The translations under genes and the position numbers were made by a program. Below, in pieces: positions 1 to 12,500 of a DNA stretch of 64,000 bases. Source of the DNA: Fratercula arctica (Eukaryota; Chordata; Aves; Charadriiformes; Alcidae); contig CANTUZ010000007.1 in the NCBI GenBank assembly GCA_947846985.1, forward strand, positions 29,516,355 through 29,580,354, given 5' to 3'. The first letter of the stretch is position 1. Every line of letters starts with the position of its first letter. The notes beneath the pieces were generated by a model. The model made no database searches and was not told the origin of the DNA. It worked only from the letters and a program-made list of their open reading frames with translations.

Positions 1-1760
1 TGAGATGAAAGCAATTAAAGCTGAGGGGGTTTTGGGTTTGGTTTTTAAATCTTTTCTGGTAAGGTAAGAACTCTCCATCCACATCAAAGATTCAATGAAT
101 AAGAATATGGGGGTGGATAGTCTTTCGTTAGAAGAAGAAAAATGAAATGGAAATGAAAATAGTGGTCACAAATACAGAAAAGTCTTTTTTAAAAGTACTA
201 TGTTTTCTTTGTCAAACAGGTAGTAAAACTGATATTTTTCACCCACTGAGTCTGACTTTGTCCCCCTATTCAGGGTATGGATTTTTACACGCCAATTTTT
301 TTTACACTATTTATGCTTTCAGTCCCACAGAAATCAGCTCACATAAGCAGTGCCTTTGATTTTCTTTTCATCATTAATATGCTCCTATTTCATTTACCGA
401 AAGAGCATCAATGTTGGTTTTATTTCACGATTTGAAATATATTCTCACTCAACAACAAGCACAAAAACACAATGCCACATTGCTACGGGTGCTACAACAG
501 AAAAAGTCAGTCACAATCATTTACCAGTAACAATACAGTTTTGATTGGAAGTCAAAAGCTATAAAACCTTGAATGGTGATTCATATACCTGCTTTATACA
601 TAATTTTGCCATATTTAATACAAATGATCCTTCAGACTTCAATCACACTATGAGCTGCTCCTACAGGAATCAGTTCCATAATAAAACTATACTCTTCTGC
701 AACTAATGAACATAGAAGAGGTTTGCTCATTATCACTTTAATCATTGCCATCATTTTAAGGACTTCATTAATACTGTTACATTCTACTGCTTTTATAGGA
801 GCTCACAATCCAGAAGTTGTTGTTAACATTGCTGCAGCAGGTAGAATTAATATTTTGAAAGTGGTGTCATTGTTAAAAAAATACTCCAGAAAACAATCTC
901 CACGGAACATGGAGAGCAAAACAATGTTACTGGTCTATGCATTGAACTGTAAGATCTGGAGCCTCCCTTGTTAAATTAATATCAGCGTGCTTTTACTATG
1001 AATAAAATCAACTCCCAAAAGCCTAGATTTGGTTTTGTGATTGAGACACAAAAGTAAGAATAAGGATTTCTAGATTTTAATTCCAAGTTTCTCACTAAAT
1101 AGATAGCTTTGGATATAGTCAACCACACTTAAAATCAGAAAAGATGGAGATTTCACGTATATTTCTATTTCACAATTAGAGAATAGTTACAATACTTCAA
1201 TGTGAAATTCATCTCTGTACGGGGAAGCCATGCAGGTCACTGAGGACATCCAATTTCACTTTTTCCTAACGTGTCTCTAGAATTGGATTGCAAATGGTTC
1301 ACATGACTTCGGGCAAGAGTATATTGCCATATGCCAAAGTTGATACTATAAAATTGTTTATTGAGACTCCCATTTCACTGTTCTTACATGTTTTTATACA
1401 GAATGTATAAAATGTATCTTAGATAGACTTTACTGCAATTTTGAGAAGAGTCTACCAAAAAGCCTTACAATAAGATTGGAATTGATAATTCCAGCAGATA
1501 TCCAAATAGAAAATATGGACAAGAGTTCACGAGATTAAATCATTACGTTTTCTTTCCATTATTTGGGACAGCACTTACAGGTTCTTAACCTATTGCAATT
1601 ACAGTGGGTACAAGTAATTTTCTTCTAATAAGCCATCCCCTTAATTTGTCTCCAGTAAAGTAGCAGTGCTAATATAAATGCTACATAATAAAGTGAGTAT
1701 GATTTTTCTAGAGACATTTATTAATTTTGAAATTTCTGTTGTAGTATATCTTTCAGCAAG

Positions 1761-1786
1761 TGTATGTGTGTGTGTGCATGCACATG
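1761..1786. repeat. TG microsatellite, imperfect
   Basis: Alternating TG units run from 1761 to about 1776 with one A interruption, then pass into a GCATGCACATG segment. This is a short alternating purine-pyrimidine stretch and a likely length-polymorphic microsatellite. No gene context is visible. Confidence 0.8.
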
Positions 1787-3250
1787 CCGTTCTCTCCCAC
1801 ATACAGTAGCAACATTGAAGAACAGGCACAGGATTTCTGTTGCAAAATTTATTGCACCACCAAATGATGTTTTAATTTCTATTTCAATTAAATAAAAACT
1901 TTGGTTTTCCTTTAGCACTAGCTATTATTTCAGTTGCAGATTTACCTGGTCAAGACAACACTTAAAATCGGCTAACTCATTGGGTTGTCTGGCTGACCTT
2001 TGTTCAGCCTTAGATACCTTCAAGGCTAGTCACACTAAGGTTGACACATTTTATTCATTAATATCAGAAATTCTATGATAAATGATACAATATTATATTT
2101 AATTCCTATATATCTTTCGACACTTGTCTGTTTCCATGATCTGAACCTTGTCTTCATGCCCTAACACTGAGTCTCTGTGCGTGTGTTTCCATTTATTACT
2201 GAATGAGATAAAAGAAGGAAGCTCTGAAATGATGAAATAAAAAAGTTTAAAGTTACATTAGACTGAGATAAGCTGTAGTTTAAGCATTTTAAATATATAC
2301 TTGTGAGAAAGATCCTTAACTAAATACAAAACCTGGCAGAAAAGTTGAAACAATTTACATTCCTGAAAGGCCATCAGATGCAAAAGGATTCCAAAAGGTT
2401 ACTTCAAAACAAATCTAGCTATGGGATAATTCAATTTTTTATGTAAGAAAATATTTTGTGCCATGGACCAAAAGCAGTATCTTTCCCCTCTCACTGGGAA
2501 GGCCTAGGAAGACAACATATCCTATAATTGTTGAGAAATTATTTAGTACTTTTGTCTTTGAGCCTCCCTCAGATGATCAGAGTACAATCAAATGCACTGA
2601 GGAGAACTAGTCCACAAATGGTGCAAACACCTTTATATCAGAACCCAAACAGTTAGCATTAATGTAATTATTCTTCCCATCTATACAGATATTTAGTTAT
2701 GATGTTTACAGACATGTAAACTGAAATCTAAAGTTTATGTTAAATGACTTCATAATGCGGGTATTCAAGGTGTATGAACAACATAAAGTTCATTAAGAGT
2801 AGGTATCGCCTTTCCTACGCAGCAATTTCATTAGAGTTTGCAATTCAGAGAATTAAAGTACTTCTGACGCAGTTAAATAGGAGATACCTTAGCTATGACG
2901 CTGTATTTTTGAAAGACCTAAGCAGAAAAGCTAAAAATCTCTTACACTATGGGCCTTAATATTGTGCTTCACCAGCTACCCAAATTGTTTTCAGCAGTTC
3001 AGTATATCTCATAGGGATTTCAAATTAAACATGAAATACAGTACCCGATGTGGAAGGCTAGTATTTTATACACAAAACCACTGAGCAATAGTTCTCCTCT
3101 TGCACAGCATTTTTGAAAAATTACAATGCATTAGTAACATGCAATCCAAAAGAAGACTATAAAATTGATAGTCTAGAACATATCCCGTGTAAAATACCCA
3201 ATCATATTTGTAAAAAAGAAAAGTTTCCATATAAAACTCTGTCCTATAAA

Positions 3251-3281
3251 CTTCTAGGTGAAGGTGAACCTTCACCTGAAG
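3251..3281. repeat. Near-perfect palindrome, 10-bp arms
   Basis: The arms AGGTGAAGGT (3256-3265) and ACCTTCACCT (3268-3277) are exact reverse complements separated by only GA. The outer bases CTTC (3251-3254) and GAAG (3278-3281) also pair if the T at 3255 is bulged, giving 14 paired positions per side. The 2-nt centre is too short for an ideal RNA hairpin loop, so the structure would be a cruciform in DNA or a stem with opened central pairs in RNA. Function unknown. Confidence 0.85.
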
Positions 3282-3961
3282 AAAAACTGTTCTGTCAATA
3301 ATATGCTAGTGTTTGCTGCAGTCAAACAAGCACTTAGAAAGCAACCTTAGTTTACTGCCAATATAGCCCTGGGTTTTTTATTCTAACATTTTATGAGGAT
3401 GAAAACACCATTTGAATGTCAAAGCTTTCGATTTGGTGAAAGACTATCAAAGACTCTGGAAGCTAATACATGCACAATTATTTTAAAATTTGCTTATGCA
3501 TGTCAGTTTGTGTGTTTGTGTGTGTCTCCTCATTCACAAAATGTAGAATGTCTCTGTCCCTAAAATGTCCAACTCATGTCTGTTTTTTTCCTCTTCATCA
3601 GGATCTAAAACCTCCATAATATTGCAATGAAACTCAGCAACTCCATCAACAAATGGAGATTATAATGTTCCGTTACCATTATAATGGATGCAAAGATAAA
3701 ATATGTCATATTTTATTATGTGCTTGAAGGTATTCAACTGAAAGGGTTTGCAGAAAATCAAAGTGTTCTTATTTCTCTAATTTTTAAATAGGTAAAGAAA
3801 AAAAATACGCATAGGTTAATTCTTCTTTCACTGGAGAGCCAGAATATTCACATCAGCAAAGTTGCCAGAAGTTAACTTGCGCTCTTGCTGAAAATATGGA
3901 ATGAGTTTGCAAGGCCTGAAAACCCCATATATACTGTTTACCTTTGAAAGAATTAAAAAAG

Positions 3962-3984
3962 AAAAAAAAAAAAAAAAAAAAAAA
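3962..3984. repeat. Poly(A) tract, A23
   Basis: There is an uninterrupted run of 23 A, preceded by a short A-rich stretch. I found no upstream AATAAA-plus-gene-like sequence that would identify it as the tail of a processed pseudogene. The lysine-rich or phenylalanine-rich frames across it are artefacts. Confidence 0.95.
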
Positions 3985-6935
3985 GAGCAATATGCACATA
4001 GATTTAAAAAGAAAGACGACATCATGAGTAGCAGGCTCCTCAGGTTTTGTAGTTTGGTTTTCCCTCACACTGCCAAGGACGTCGGAATGGAGTACGAATT
4101 CACGAATACTTTCATCTAGCTAGCTGCCCCACATACTCAGTGAAATTTGTCTCCTAGGAACAATTAATTCCAAAGACCCCATTATGTATACTGATGTGGA
4201 TTTACCTCAAAGGAAAACAATTTCCTGTACTGCTCTCTAGCTAACTGAAGAGTGGACAAGTGGACAGATTTTATGCGAAATATGGGATAAACCTTGCTGC
4301 TGTGGAGCATTTATTTTGGTACCTCTGCAAAACCATTCGTCACAGCAGGAGAGGTGCTAACCCCATTGTGTTAGAAAATAATTTGATTCATGGCACTTGA
4401 TATGGAATCATCACGAAGCGACAAATCAAGCTTTAGGCATTGCATCAAAAGCCGTAAATGGTGAAAAATGTATTTGGAAGCATGGATTCCATCTTGCTGG
4501 GCAGTAATATGAAACAAGTCCCTTATTAAGGATATGGTATTTTAGGCGAGAAGGAAGTGTGTTAACTGAGTGACTCCATGCTTTTGACACCAGTCTTTCA
4601 ACTTAGATGTCTTTCATTTCAGGAGAGGCAGCTAAAAATCATCTCAAAACAAAGACTGAAGGAAGCTACGGTTATTGGAAGTCACAGGACGACACCACCC
4701 ACCTGCTGTGCCATTAGCGCCTTCTCCTCTCTCCTTCAGAGAGTTCCCTCCACACACCACCACTGACGTTCAATCCAGAATCAACTAACTAGTTCAATTA
4801 TCCCAACCATTTCAAGCTACTAATGCAATTATGGAAATTTTACTTCTTACTCCCAACTCAACGTACAAACACAAACTTTCCCTCAGGTTTTTCCACATTC
4901 CCACTTGTTCCTTTCCAGAAGCTTCACAAGACTCATCTAAAGGGAGCTGCTCTTCACCAACCTCCTTCTTTTACCACATAGCACGTTTCAGCCCATACCT
5001 GGAATCACTCGGCATGTTCTTCTTTGTCAGCAAGGTTCTTGTGAGGGAGTATAAAAATATTTCTCTAAGATGATGATGAACACTTTTTTTCTCACAGTTG
5101 CATCAGTTCTATTAAGTAGCTTGCTGAAATAGATTTTGGTAGCTACATGCTATACAGTTTGTTCCTCTATACAGCGGGAAGACCTAAATGTTTGCTTTGC
5201 AGACGTTTGGAATTTATAAGGAACATGATGATTAATTTAAAACTGTTCTACAAGAGACTTTATACAGGCATATTCAGCAGCCATATATATTCAAGTGTAC
5301 CTTCATGGATCTCTTTGAAATCTATTCAATTAATATGGACATGCAAAGCTGAACTGATCCTGGAAAATGCTACTGAATGCTCGTGTCAATAGGAACTTGT
5401 TCACGGACCCACAACATTCAAAAATGTATTTATTGCTAAGTTAACCTTACAATCAGCAACCAGCGAAGAAGAAAGAAATGGAACCAGTATTTTCTCTGTG
5501 GACTATCCAGTTCTTCTGGAGAAAAGAAAAATATTAAGATAGTAAAAAGTGGGTCCATGTTTAAAGTAAAATATTAAGCTAAACGTCCTTTGCAATGGAA
5601 CGGTTTCCTATCATTTTGTTCATTTCCTTAAATTTTCAATACCATAGCTCTGCTTCGACTTGCTAGAAATTAATTTCTCCTTAAAATACCTGATCTAACC
5701 TTACAGAACAAGTTACCACAATAAAGGGTTTTGAATCTTGGGATTCAATTGTTCTTGAAGACAAAACTCAGCTGACTCTATGCTTAATTTTCTTGATGAT
5801 GAAGGTGCACATGATGCCTTATCCTCAAGAATAGGTCCATTTTCTGGACGACCAAGATACTACAACAGAGTCAGTGCTAAACACAAATTCATCAGTCTCT
5901 GGATTCAGGTGATAAACCCATTTCAACATCTGAGTTAAGCACTTGGTTTAGACTCAAATAGTTTCTTTCATACTCTGCCTTCTTTGATCCCAAGTATCCT
6001 CTAGCTACTAACCTTGAAGGTATCACACAGATTAAATTCAGAATGATATACTTAAATAAGTTGCTGTTAGCAATGTGTTATCGTGTGACACTTGAGTCTA
6101 TGAATTCTTTCAGTTGTCAATGACAGCTCAGTGATAAACCTCCCTCTCAGCCATAACATCCCCCTGATGCACCTTATTTTCCCATTTGCTTTTATGTTTA
6201 ACAAAATGTCATACAGATACAAACAAACAGGAATATATTGCATCAAATATTACTCACACTAGCATTTTCAGACAATGACACAGACAAGAGATATATTTGT
6301 TTCTTTGGAAAAGACAAGAAAATCTCAATGAACCGCCTTGTTCGTCTTCAAGCTTAGACCCCTAGAACAGACTGCATACTGAGATTCCTTCTCTCCCCAT
6401 ATCTCCACTCTATAATAATATATATGTTCACATTCTAAAAGTATTTTTAAACCCATTTTGACTGCCTTTCATTTTAAGCAGTTGTTTTCCTCCAGTAACA
6501 CTGTTCTAATCAGAAAGGTTAAAGCATTAGGAGGCTTTATTAAAAGCTGGTATTGAGGAGCTCACAAAAAGTATGCAAGAGCTCCATTAATTAAGGTAGC
6601 TGCTGCAGAAAAGTGTGTTATGCTGCCTCAGCATCATCTAGCTGACCCAAAAAAAGTTGTTTGTTAAGCTATCTAAGCTCCATGTAAGTTATAACAATAA
6701 AAGACTAAGTTGAGTGACATTTTAGACACAAGTTTAAGCGTATTTTTCTTCCCTCTGAAAAAGAAGTGGAAGAAAAAAAGGATATACAATCTCAGAAGTA
6801 AAGAGACGAATATCAATATTCAGTAGCTCGTAGCACAGACACATGTAACACACATAGTACTGTGTGATGCACCGCAATGAAGGTGCAAAACTCCTTCCTA
6901 GTTCTTTACTGTGTAAGAGTAACGCCAAGGATTCT

Positions 6936-6939
<4 letters not shown>

Positions 6940-6966
<27 letters not shown>
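6940..6966. repeat. Poly(A) tract, A27
   Basis: This is an uninterrupted run of 27 A, the longest pure A run in the window. The sequence upstream (about 6840-6939) matches no retroposed RNA I recognise, and I see no clear target-site duplication. It may be a retroposition scar or simply a slipped homopolymer. Confidence 0.95.
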
Positions 6967-6972
<6 letters not shown>

Positions 6973-7234
6973 GCAACAATATAATTCTCTGCCAGCAAAA
7001 ACGAGAAACATCAATAATCAAGACATGTTACATAGTACAGGGTACAATAAATATTTTCTTTGAGCAAATCTGTCAAGCCCACATCAGAGATTTTTATGTA
7101 ACATCGAAGAAATACTATATGCACATAAATGATTTCTTTCAACAAGCCATTTATTAAAGTGGGTCAATAATCCCATTTATTGCTTACTGTTCCTCATCCT
7201 CTCTAAAGAATTTAAGTGGTCGTCTTAGTGTTCA

Positions 7235-7260
7235 ACACACACACACACACTCACGCACAC
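7235..7260. repeat. CA microsatellite
   Basis: Eight perfect AC units (7235-7250) are followed by an interrupted TCACGCACAC tail. This is an ordinary dinucleotide microsatellite. Confidence 0.9.
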
Positions 7261-9114
7261 CAGACGCCTACAAGCACACCAAAAAAAATCCAGATTCCCT
7301 GATAACTCAATTGCATTAACCAGGAGTTTTCTTTCTCTGTGTTATTTTCACATGTATGCGCCCAGAAAAGGCTATCTTTTGGTAACAACACAGGATAAAC
7401 AGGGATACACATGGCCCATTTCTAGATGAACCTTAAGGCTACTTAAGGAAGTCCACTATGTTTCATTTGCCATGCTGTCTAGCCTCTAAGATCAAAGTAA
7501 TATCACACCTTCTCAAAGGTTTTAAGAATATGAGCCTATTACAGCATAGAAAAAAATTAGGCATTATAGAGGGAAGTACAACAGAAAAACTCCTAACAAA
7601 ATAAAGCAACTTAAAAATGAATCATTCAGCAGTATTCATACTCTGATACCTTCTCCTGGAGACAGCCTTCCCTCTGGAATACTGACAGACACAAAATTGC
7701 ATGAAAAGATAGAGCTTTATAATTTCAAACAGCTCTTATTAAAACCATGAATAAAAGTAACAAACCTACATAATTTGTAATTTCAATGTTTCCAAAACAC
7801 ATCTATATTTTAATCCTGCCATACTATTACTGCTATGAGATGGCTAACCTATGAAAGGACGTGAGCAGGAGGGATGTTTTCCAGCTGGTACTCCAATTAC
7901 TCAATAGGTGTCCCAATATTGTATCTAAGAGCTCTAATGTTCATCACAGAAACACAGGATCAAACAGCAAGTTGAGGTTGCGAACGTAGAGAAGCCTTGT
8001 CCACCTCACTGTTTGTTACTGCACATCTACCTTTACCTCCTGTAGCTCAGGTTACACCCTGCTGCCCATCTCTTGGGCTAGTTCTGATCATTCAACCCTT
8101 TCCTAAGCCATGCCAACACACTGGGCTGGTGGAAAGGCTTGTGTGGTCCCCTGATCCTGGCATTATGTCAATCCACGGAACAGCATTGTAATGAACCCCA
8201 TTTCCCACATTCTTACCTCACTGGAAAAAAGATAAAAGCAGCAACAACCTCTTAAAACAGCATTTAAATACTAGAACTAGAAAAGTGAAACTAAGGAGGT
8301 TTTACTTCTCAAGAAGCAGGACAGGCATGGTCCAAACTAGGTATTTGTTACTGGAAGCTCTCAGAATTGTAGGGAATCTTATACTCAAAAAAATGAAAAA
8401 ATATTGAGTATTCTACTTTTACGTAAGCATACACACACAGAGGATCCAATTAAAAAGGAAAAGGGCTTTGCTTAACACACAGAAAATAAATGTATGAATC
8501 TGAAAATGAAACTCATGCAAAAAAACATTGGTACCCCTAAAGTAATATGGAATTATTTAACAAAAAGAAATTAAGTTAATGAATGGCCTGAAAGGACTGA
8601 CAAGATTTATGAATTTATTTGGCATCAATGCCCAAAGAGCAGCCAAAAGAGGTGGCTGGAAGAAGATATACATATGTTCTCTTTGACGCTGGTTCCAGCC
8701 TACCAACAGTACTGAAAACATACGCTGCTGCTCACTCATGCTTACCAAAACATTCTCCTTACACAGTTGCACTCCTACAGAAGAGAGAAATCCACAAAGA
8801 TCTGATTTTACATTAAAAGCCTAATTATGTGGACAAAACTACTTTTGGCAAGTACTCTGGGCTTCCAGCACTTAAAGTACTGGAACAAACTGACAGCTTC
8901 AGAATTCATTATCCCACTCAGAAAGATATTACATCCTTCTTCAGTGATAAGTAAGGTGGGTTTGGTTGTTGGGGGTGGGGTAGGCCTTGGGCTTATGTGT
9001 CTTTTGCGGGGAGAGGGAGAGGATTTTTCTGTATTATTTCTCAAAGTATTCTGTTCATTGCCTATTCTGTCCACCACGCTTCACTTTACATTTTTCTCTG
9101 TCCCTCTCTCCAAG

Positions 9115-9179
9115 TTAAACTTGGTGATGCAGTATCACACTTCCAATTTTTCTACTATTAAATCTATGCCCGAGTACAG
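9115..9179 (+). other. Weak candidate exon, 65 nt
   Basis: A long pyrimidine stretch (TTTTTCTCTGTCCCTCTCTCC) ends in AAG at 9114, and a good donor, ACAG|gtaagg, lies at 9179/9180. The segment is open in one frame, which runs LNLVMQYHTSNFSTIKSMPEY before the donor. The predicted peptide resembles nothing I know, and AAG is a less favoured acceptor than CAG. It lies on the opposite strand from the two other exon candidates. Chance splice-like signals are expected in 64 kb, so this is only a pointer. Confidence 0.1.
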
Positions 9180-9416
9180 GTAAGGTATGAGGACACTGAT
9201 TACTGCCTCCTCTCCACCACCACCTTTCTAACAAATGTGTTGTAAACCCAAACCCACCCGTAGTCCTCTGAAGCTCTGCAGTAAATACTACTTCACAGGC
9301 AATTGTTCCCTTTACTATACAGATGTGCGTGTATGTGTATTTACATTTGTGTAGTAACCATGCATGTATATGGCAATTCAAGTTGAATAATCTCACAGAG
9401 CAGGAATAAGCTCTTG

Positions 9417-9544
9417 TACATGTATGTGTATACATGTATGTTACAATATTACTCACGCATGTATATTACAATATAATTAAATATACATACAATATAATTA
9501 AATATACATGTATATCATAATATTACACATACATGTATGTGTAA
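9417..9544. repeat. TG/AT-rich dyad cluster with 21-bp tandem duplication
   Basis: The unit ACAATATAATTAAATATACAT (two exact copies, 9468-9488 and 9489-9509) is a perfect 21-bp tandem duplication. A hairpin-type dyad at 9417-9438 has 9-bp arms (TACATGTAT/ATACATGTA) around GTGT. A perfect 22-bp palindrome lies at 9523-9544, centred on ACATGT. Degenerate GTGTATGT units precede the cluster from about 9325. This looks like a decayed TATG/TACA microsatellite with secondary duplication. A DNA secondary-structure role is possible but not shown. Confidence 0.85.
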
Positions 9545-12500
9545 CATTGGTTGTCAGTAGAGATGAAACCCCATACTTCCTGAGATTAATAGTTTCTAAA
9601 GCTTTAGCTGTTTCAAGATTTTTGTATTCAATGGAAATTACAGGAAGGATATTTTGGGCTGGAAACAGAGTGAAACACATTAAGCCCTACATAAGCTACA
9701 CAGATACAAGTCATATGGAGGAGCAAAATTTTAGTGCCTACTCAAGAGCTATAGTTTTCCAAATACAGCAGAAATGTTTCAACATTAACAGCCAGACATC
9801 TGAAGCAAATGGTGTTGGATAAAGCCTTACTCGACTGTAAATATTTGAACTATTTCCAGACAGGGAGCATACTCATCTAACCGGTTTAGAAGTACAGATC
9901 CAGTTGCTGCAAATTATGTAGGTCTCTCATCAATCTGTGGTTTTCGTCTTTTGTGTCGGACTTCGCCTTGAGTTCACCAGGACTATTTGGAAGGAGAGTG
10001 GTGCTCTGCATGAGTAAAGGCAATAGTTTGGACAACACCTTCATTTCACTGTTCAAGATGGAGAATTGAGTTTAATTGCATTAAAATTCATGGATGGCTC
10101 AATTATCATCCTATCTTTACAGAAAAGATTACAACATACATGGCACACTGTTTTATCACTACTTTGTAATTTATATGACATAATAAAATCAAGCTAATGA
10201 TTTGGTCTTTTTCCTAAGACCACAGCACAATATACCGAGTCAGAATTAAACCAGCACTGTAGCCTAAATATTGTGTAAATGAAGTGTTTCAATAGGATCT
10301 TGAAGATGCTTCGTAAAAAGTTCATGTATCTGAGCCAAAACTTAAGGACATCACTACAGTGTCTGTGTCCAATTTCAGCAGTTAGGTGTAAATATAAAAT
10401 ACTTCATCTTTTTGACTTGCTATTTTACACAAAGATTTTAAATGAGTGCTGGTGCCCAGCCTCCAGGTAGCTAGTTTTCAGTAAAGCATTAGGGCTGCTC
10501 CTGTCACTGCAGCCATCATCATATAAAATGAAGCACACTTTCATCCATTGAAACTGGAATTTTGGCTATTTGATGTTTAAAAAGAGACTACTATATAAAT
10601 GTGTAGTTCCATGAAAAAAAATTAAAGTATTTCAATTATTTGCTGTTAAAAACTGTGCTAGAAAGTGTCCAAAGTACAAAGAGAAATATTACTATAAGAT
10701 TAATACGTGACACCCAAATCCATAATATACACCTATATGAGACAGTCTAGCAGCACTTCATCAGCCAAAAAATTTGCATGTTCAAAATTGCTAAGGCAGG
10801 CAGAATGTAATGCCTGATGAGAGCTGACAGGCAAGGGATTAACAATAATAGAGACAAGTAATTCCACTGTAGATTTTACCTGCAACTGACACAGGTAGAA
10901 GTATTTAATGAATTATTCCAAAGAGATGAGGAGAGTGACAGAGTCCTCCACCTGTCTCACATCAGCTCAGGCACTGTTTGATAGCTCTTGGCACCTGGCT
11001 GCATCGTGGATAAATCCTAGATGGGATTGCTGTACTCCTTACACGGAAGTAGGAATTAAGTTTTAAGCAGGTGAAATGCAAACTGACTTTACAGTCCGTC
11101 ACGGTGGGATCTTGATATTGAATATGGATATAAACCCATATACTAACAATACTCTGTATTACAACATCACTCTTATTTCTGAGGACAATGGAGAAACAAT
11201 TAAGCAACTTGTTCAAGAATATATAACAATCCCCTGACAAGGAGTCCAAGCACTCTGACTTGCTGGTATTATGCTTTCCTTGGAGGATCCCCCTCTCATT
11301 CCCTTGGCTATCCATGTGCGTTACTGAATATTCATTTTGTGATTCACGGGACTACAGCAGTTTTTAGTTTGCCTCTGGATCAGAGATAAAATTTCTGAAT
11401 AGAGCTTTGTAGCTTGGAGTGTTTAGTTTTCCTGTAACATCATTACTGAGCTAGCTACCCACATCCTAGGACATCAATTCCAGATATCCTGCCAAAGATC
11501 AGATGAGATCCAAAGGACTGCATTCATTAGTTGCCAAAAAAATGCTGGGGGGAAGGGATAGAAAATTGCCTACATCTGTGACAGTGGAAAAAAGAAATAC
11601 AATGTAGTTAAATATGAAAATACAAGCAAATATTTACACAAGTTAAAAATGAGCATAACAAATTTTATTTTCAGAACACAAATAAGCTTGCTGAATATTA
11701 GAGAGAATGGATTTTTGAATGAAGTCTTACAAAAGCACTAAAGGAATATTGTCACTTGATACTTAGGTAATATTTTCATTTGCTTACTTTTGTACTGTGT
11801 TCTTGTAGTACTCTCTGAGGAAGAACGTGAGCTGCTTTTCTTGGTTGTTCCATTATAATGCCTGGATATTCTGTATTCTCTACAGATGGAGCTGTACGTT
11901 AACAGAGTTGGTTTTGTACAAACAGCTCAGTCAATGTAACACAAGGATTAATCATCATATGCCTGATATCCCATAAATGCTGGGGAGAAAAACAGGGGCT
12001 TGCAAGACAACCCCTTTCAGCCGTTACAGGAGCTATGTGTTTTTCGGCATCTTAAGATGGCTTGAAAGGCAAAAAAACCATTTCATCTTTTTACTGGTGG
12101 GCATCCACCTAAGTATCCTGGAAGCAGTATGACAGGAGCTGGGGTGTTACCCTGCTTCCTGGTGTTGATTTTTCTTGTGTTCATCATGCACGTTATAAAC
12201 ACACACTCCCCTTTTCAAAGCCCTTTTATTCTAAAGATGCTTTATTTTACAGCTTCCCGCTCAAAGGAAGCACTTGATGGCTGCATGGACATCTATACTG
12301 CTCCTCCAGCAGCTGTTCAATCCATACTACTAACTGAATGGCAGAGATGGATCTATGCTGGTAGCGCTTCAGAAGGAACTGTGATTACACCAATGGCTGT
12401 GCATTAAAGCAACGTACATTAAGACCTTTATCTGTCTGAAGTGTAAATTATCAAAAATACACAAATAAAATGTTTTTCCCCTCTGTGCTATGTACCTTTG

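Larger units (their letters stand above)
1..9114. other. AT-rich unique noncoding DNA, no recognised gene
   Basis: No frame in this stretch resembles a protein family I know. The longest are under 120 codons, overlap on opposite strands and lack coherent splice context. It contains simple repeats and one palindrome, listed separately. At about 723-974 a hydrophobic short frame includes a weak splice-bounded 42-nt segment, which I do not accept as an exon. The G-rich patch at about 8950-9020 on the plus strand is low complexity. Intron or intergenic DNA is the best description. Confidence 0.7.

Noticed and set aside
723..974. 42-nt splice-bounded segment in a short hydrophobic frame (about 800-841)
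   Set aside because: The acceptor and donor are plausible but weak, the segment is very short, and the peptide is uninformative.
6840..6966. Processed pseudogene with an A27 tail
   Set aside because: The sequence before the tail matches no gene or small RNA I recognise, no AATAAA lies in position, and no target-site duplication is clear.
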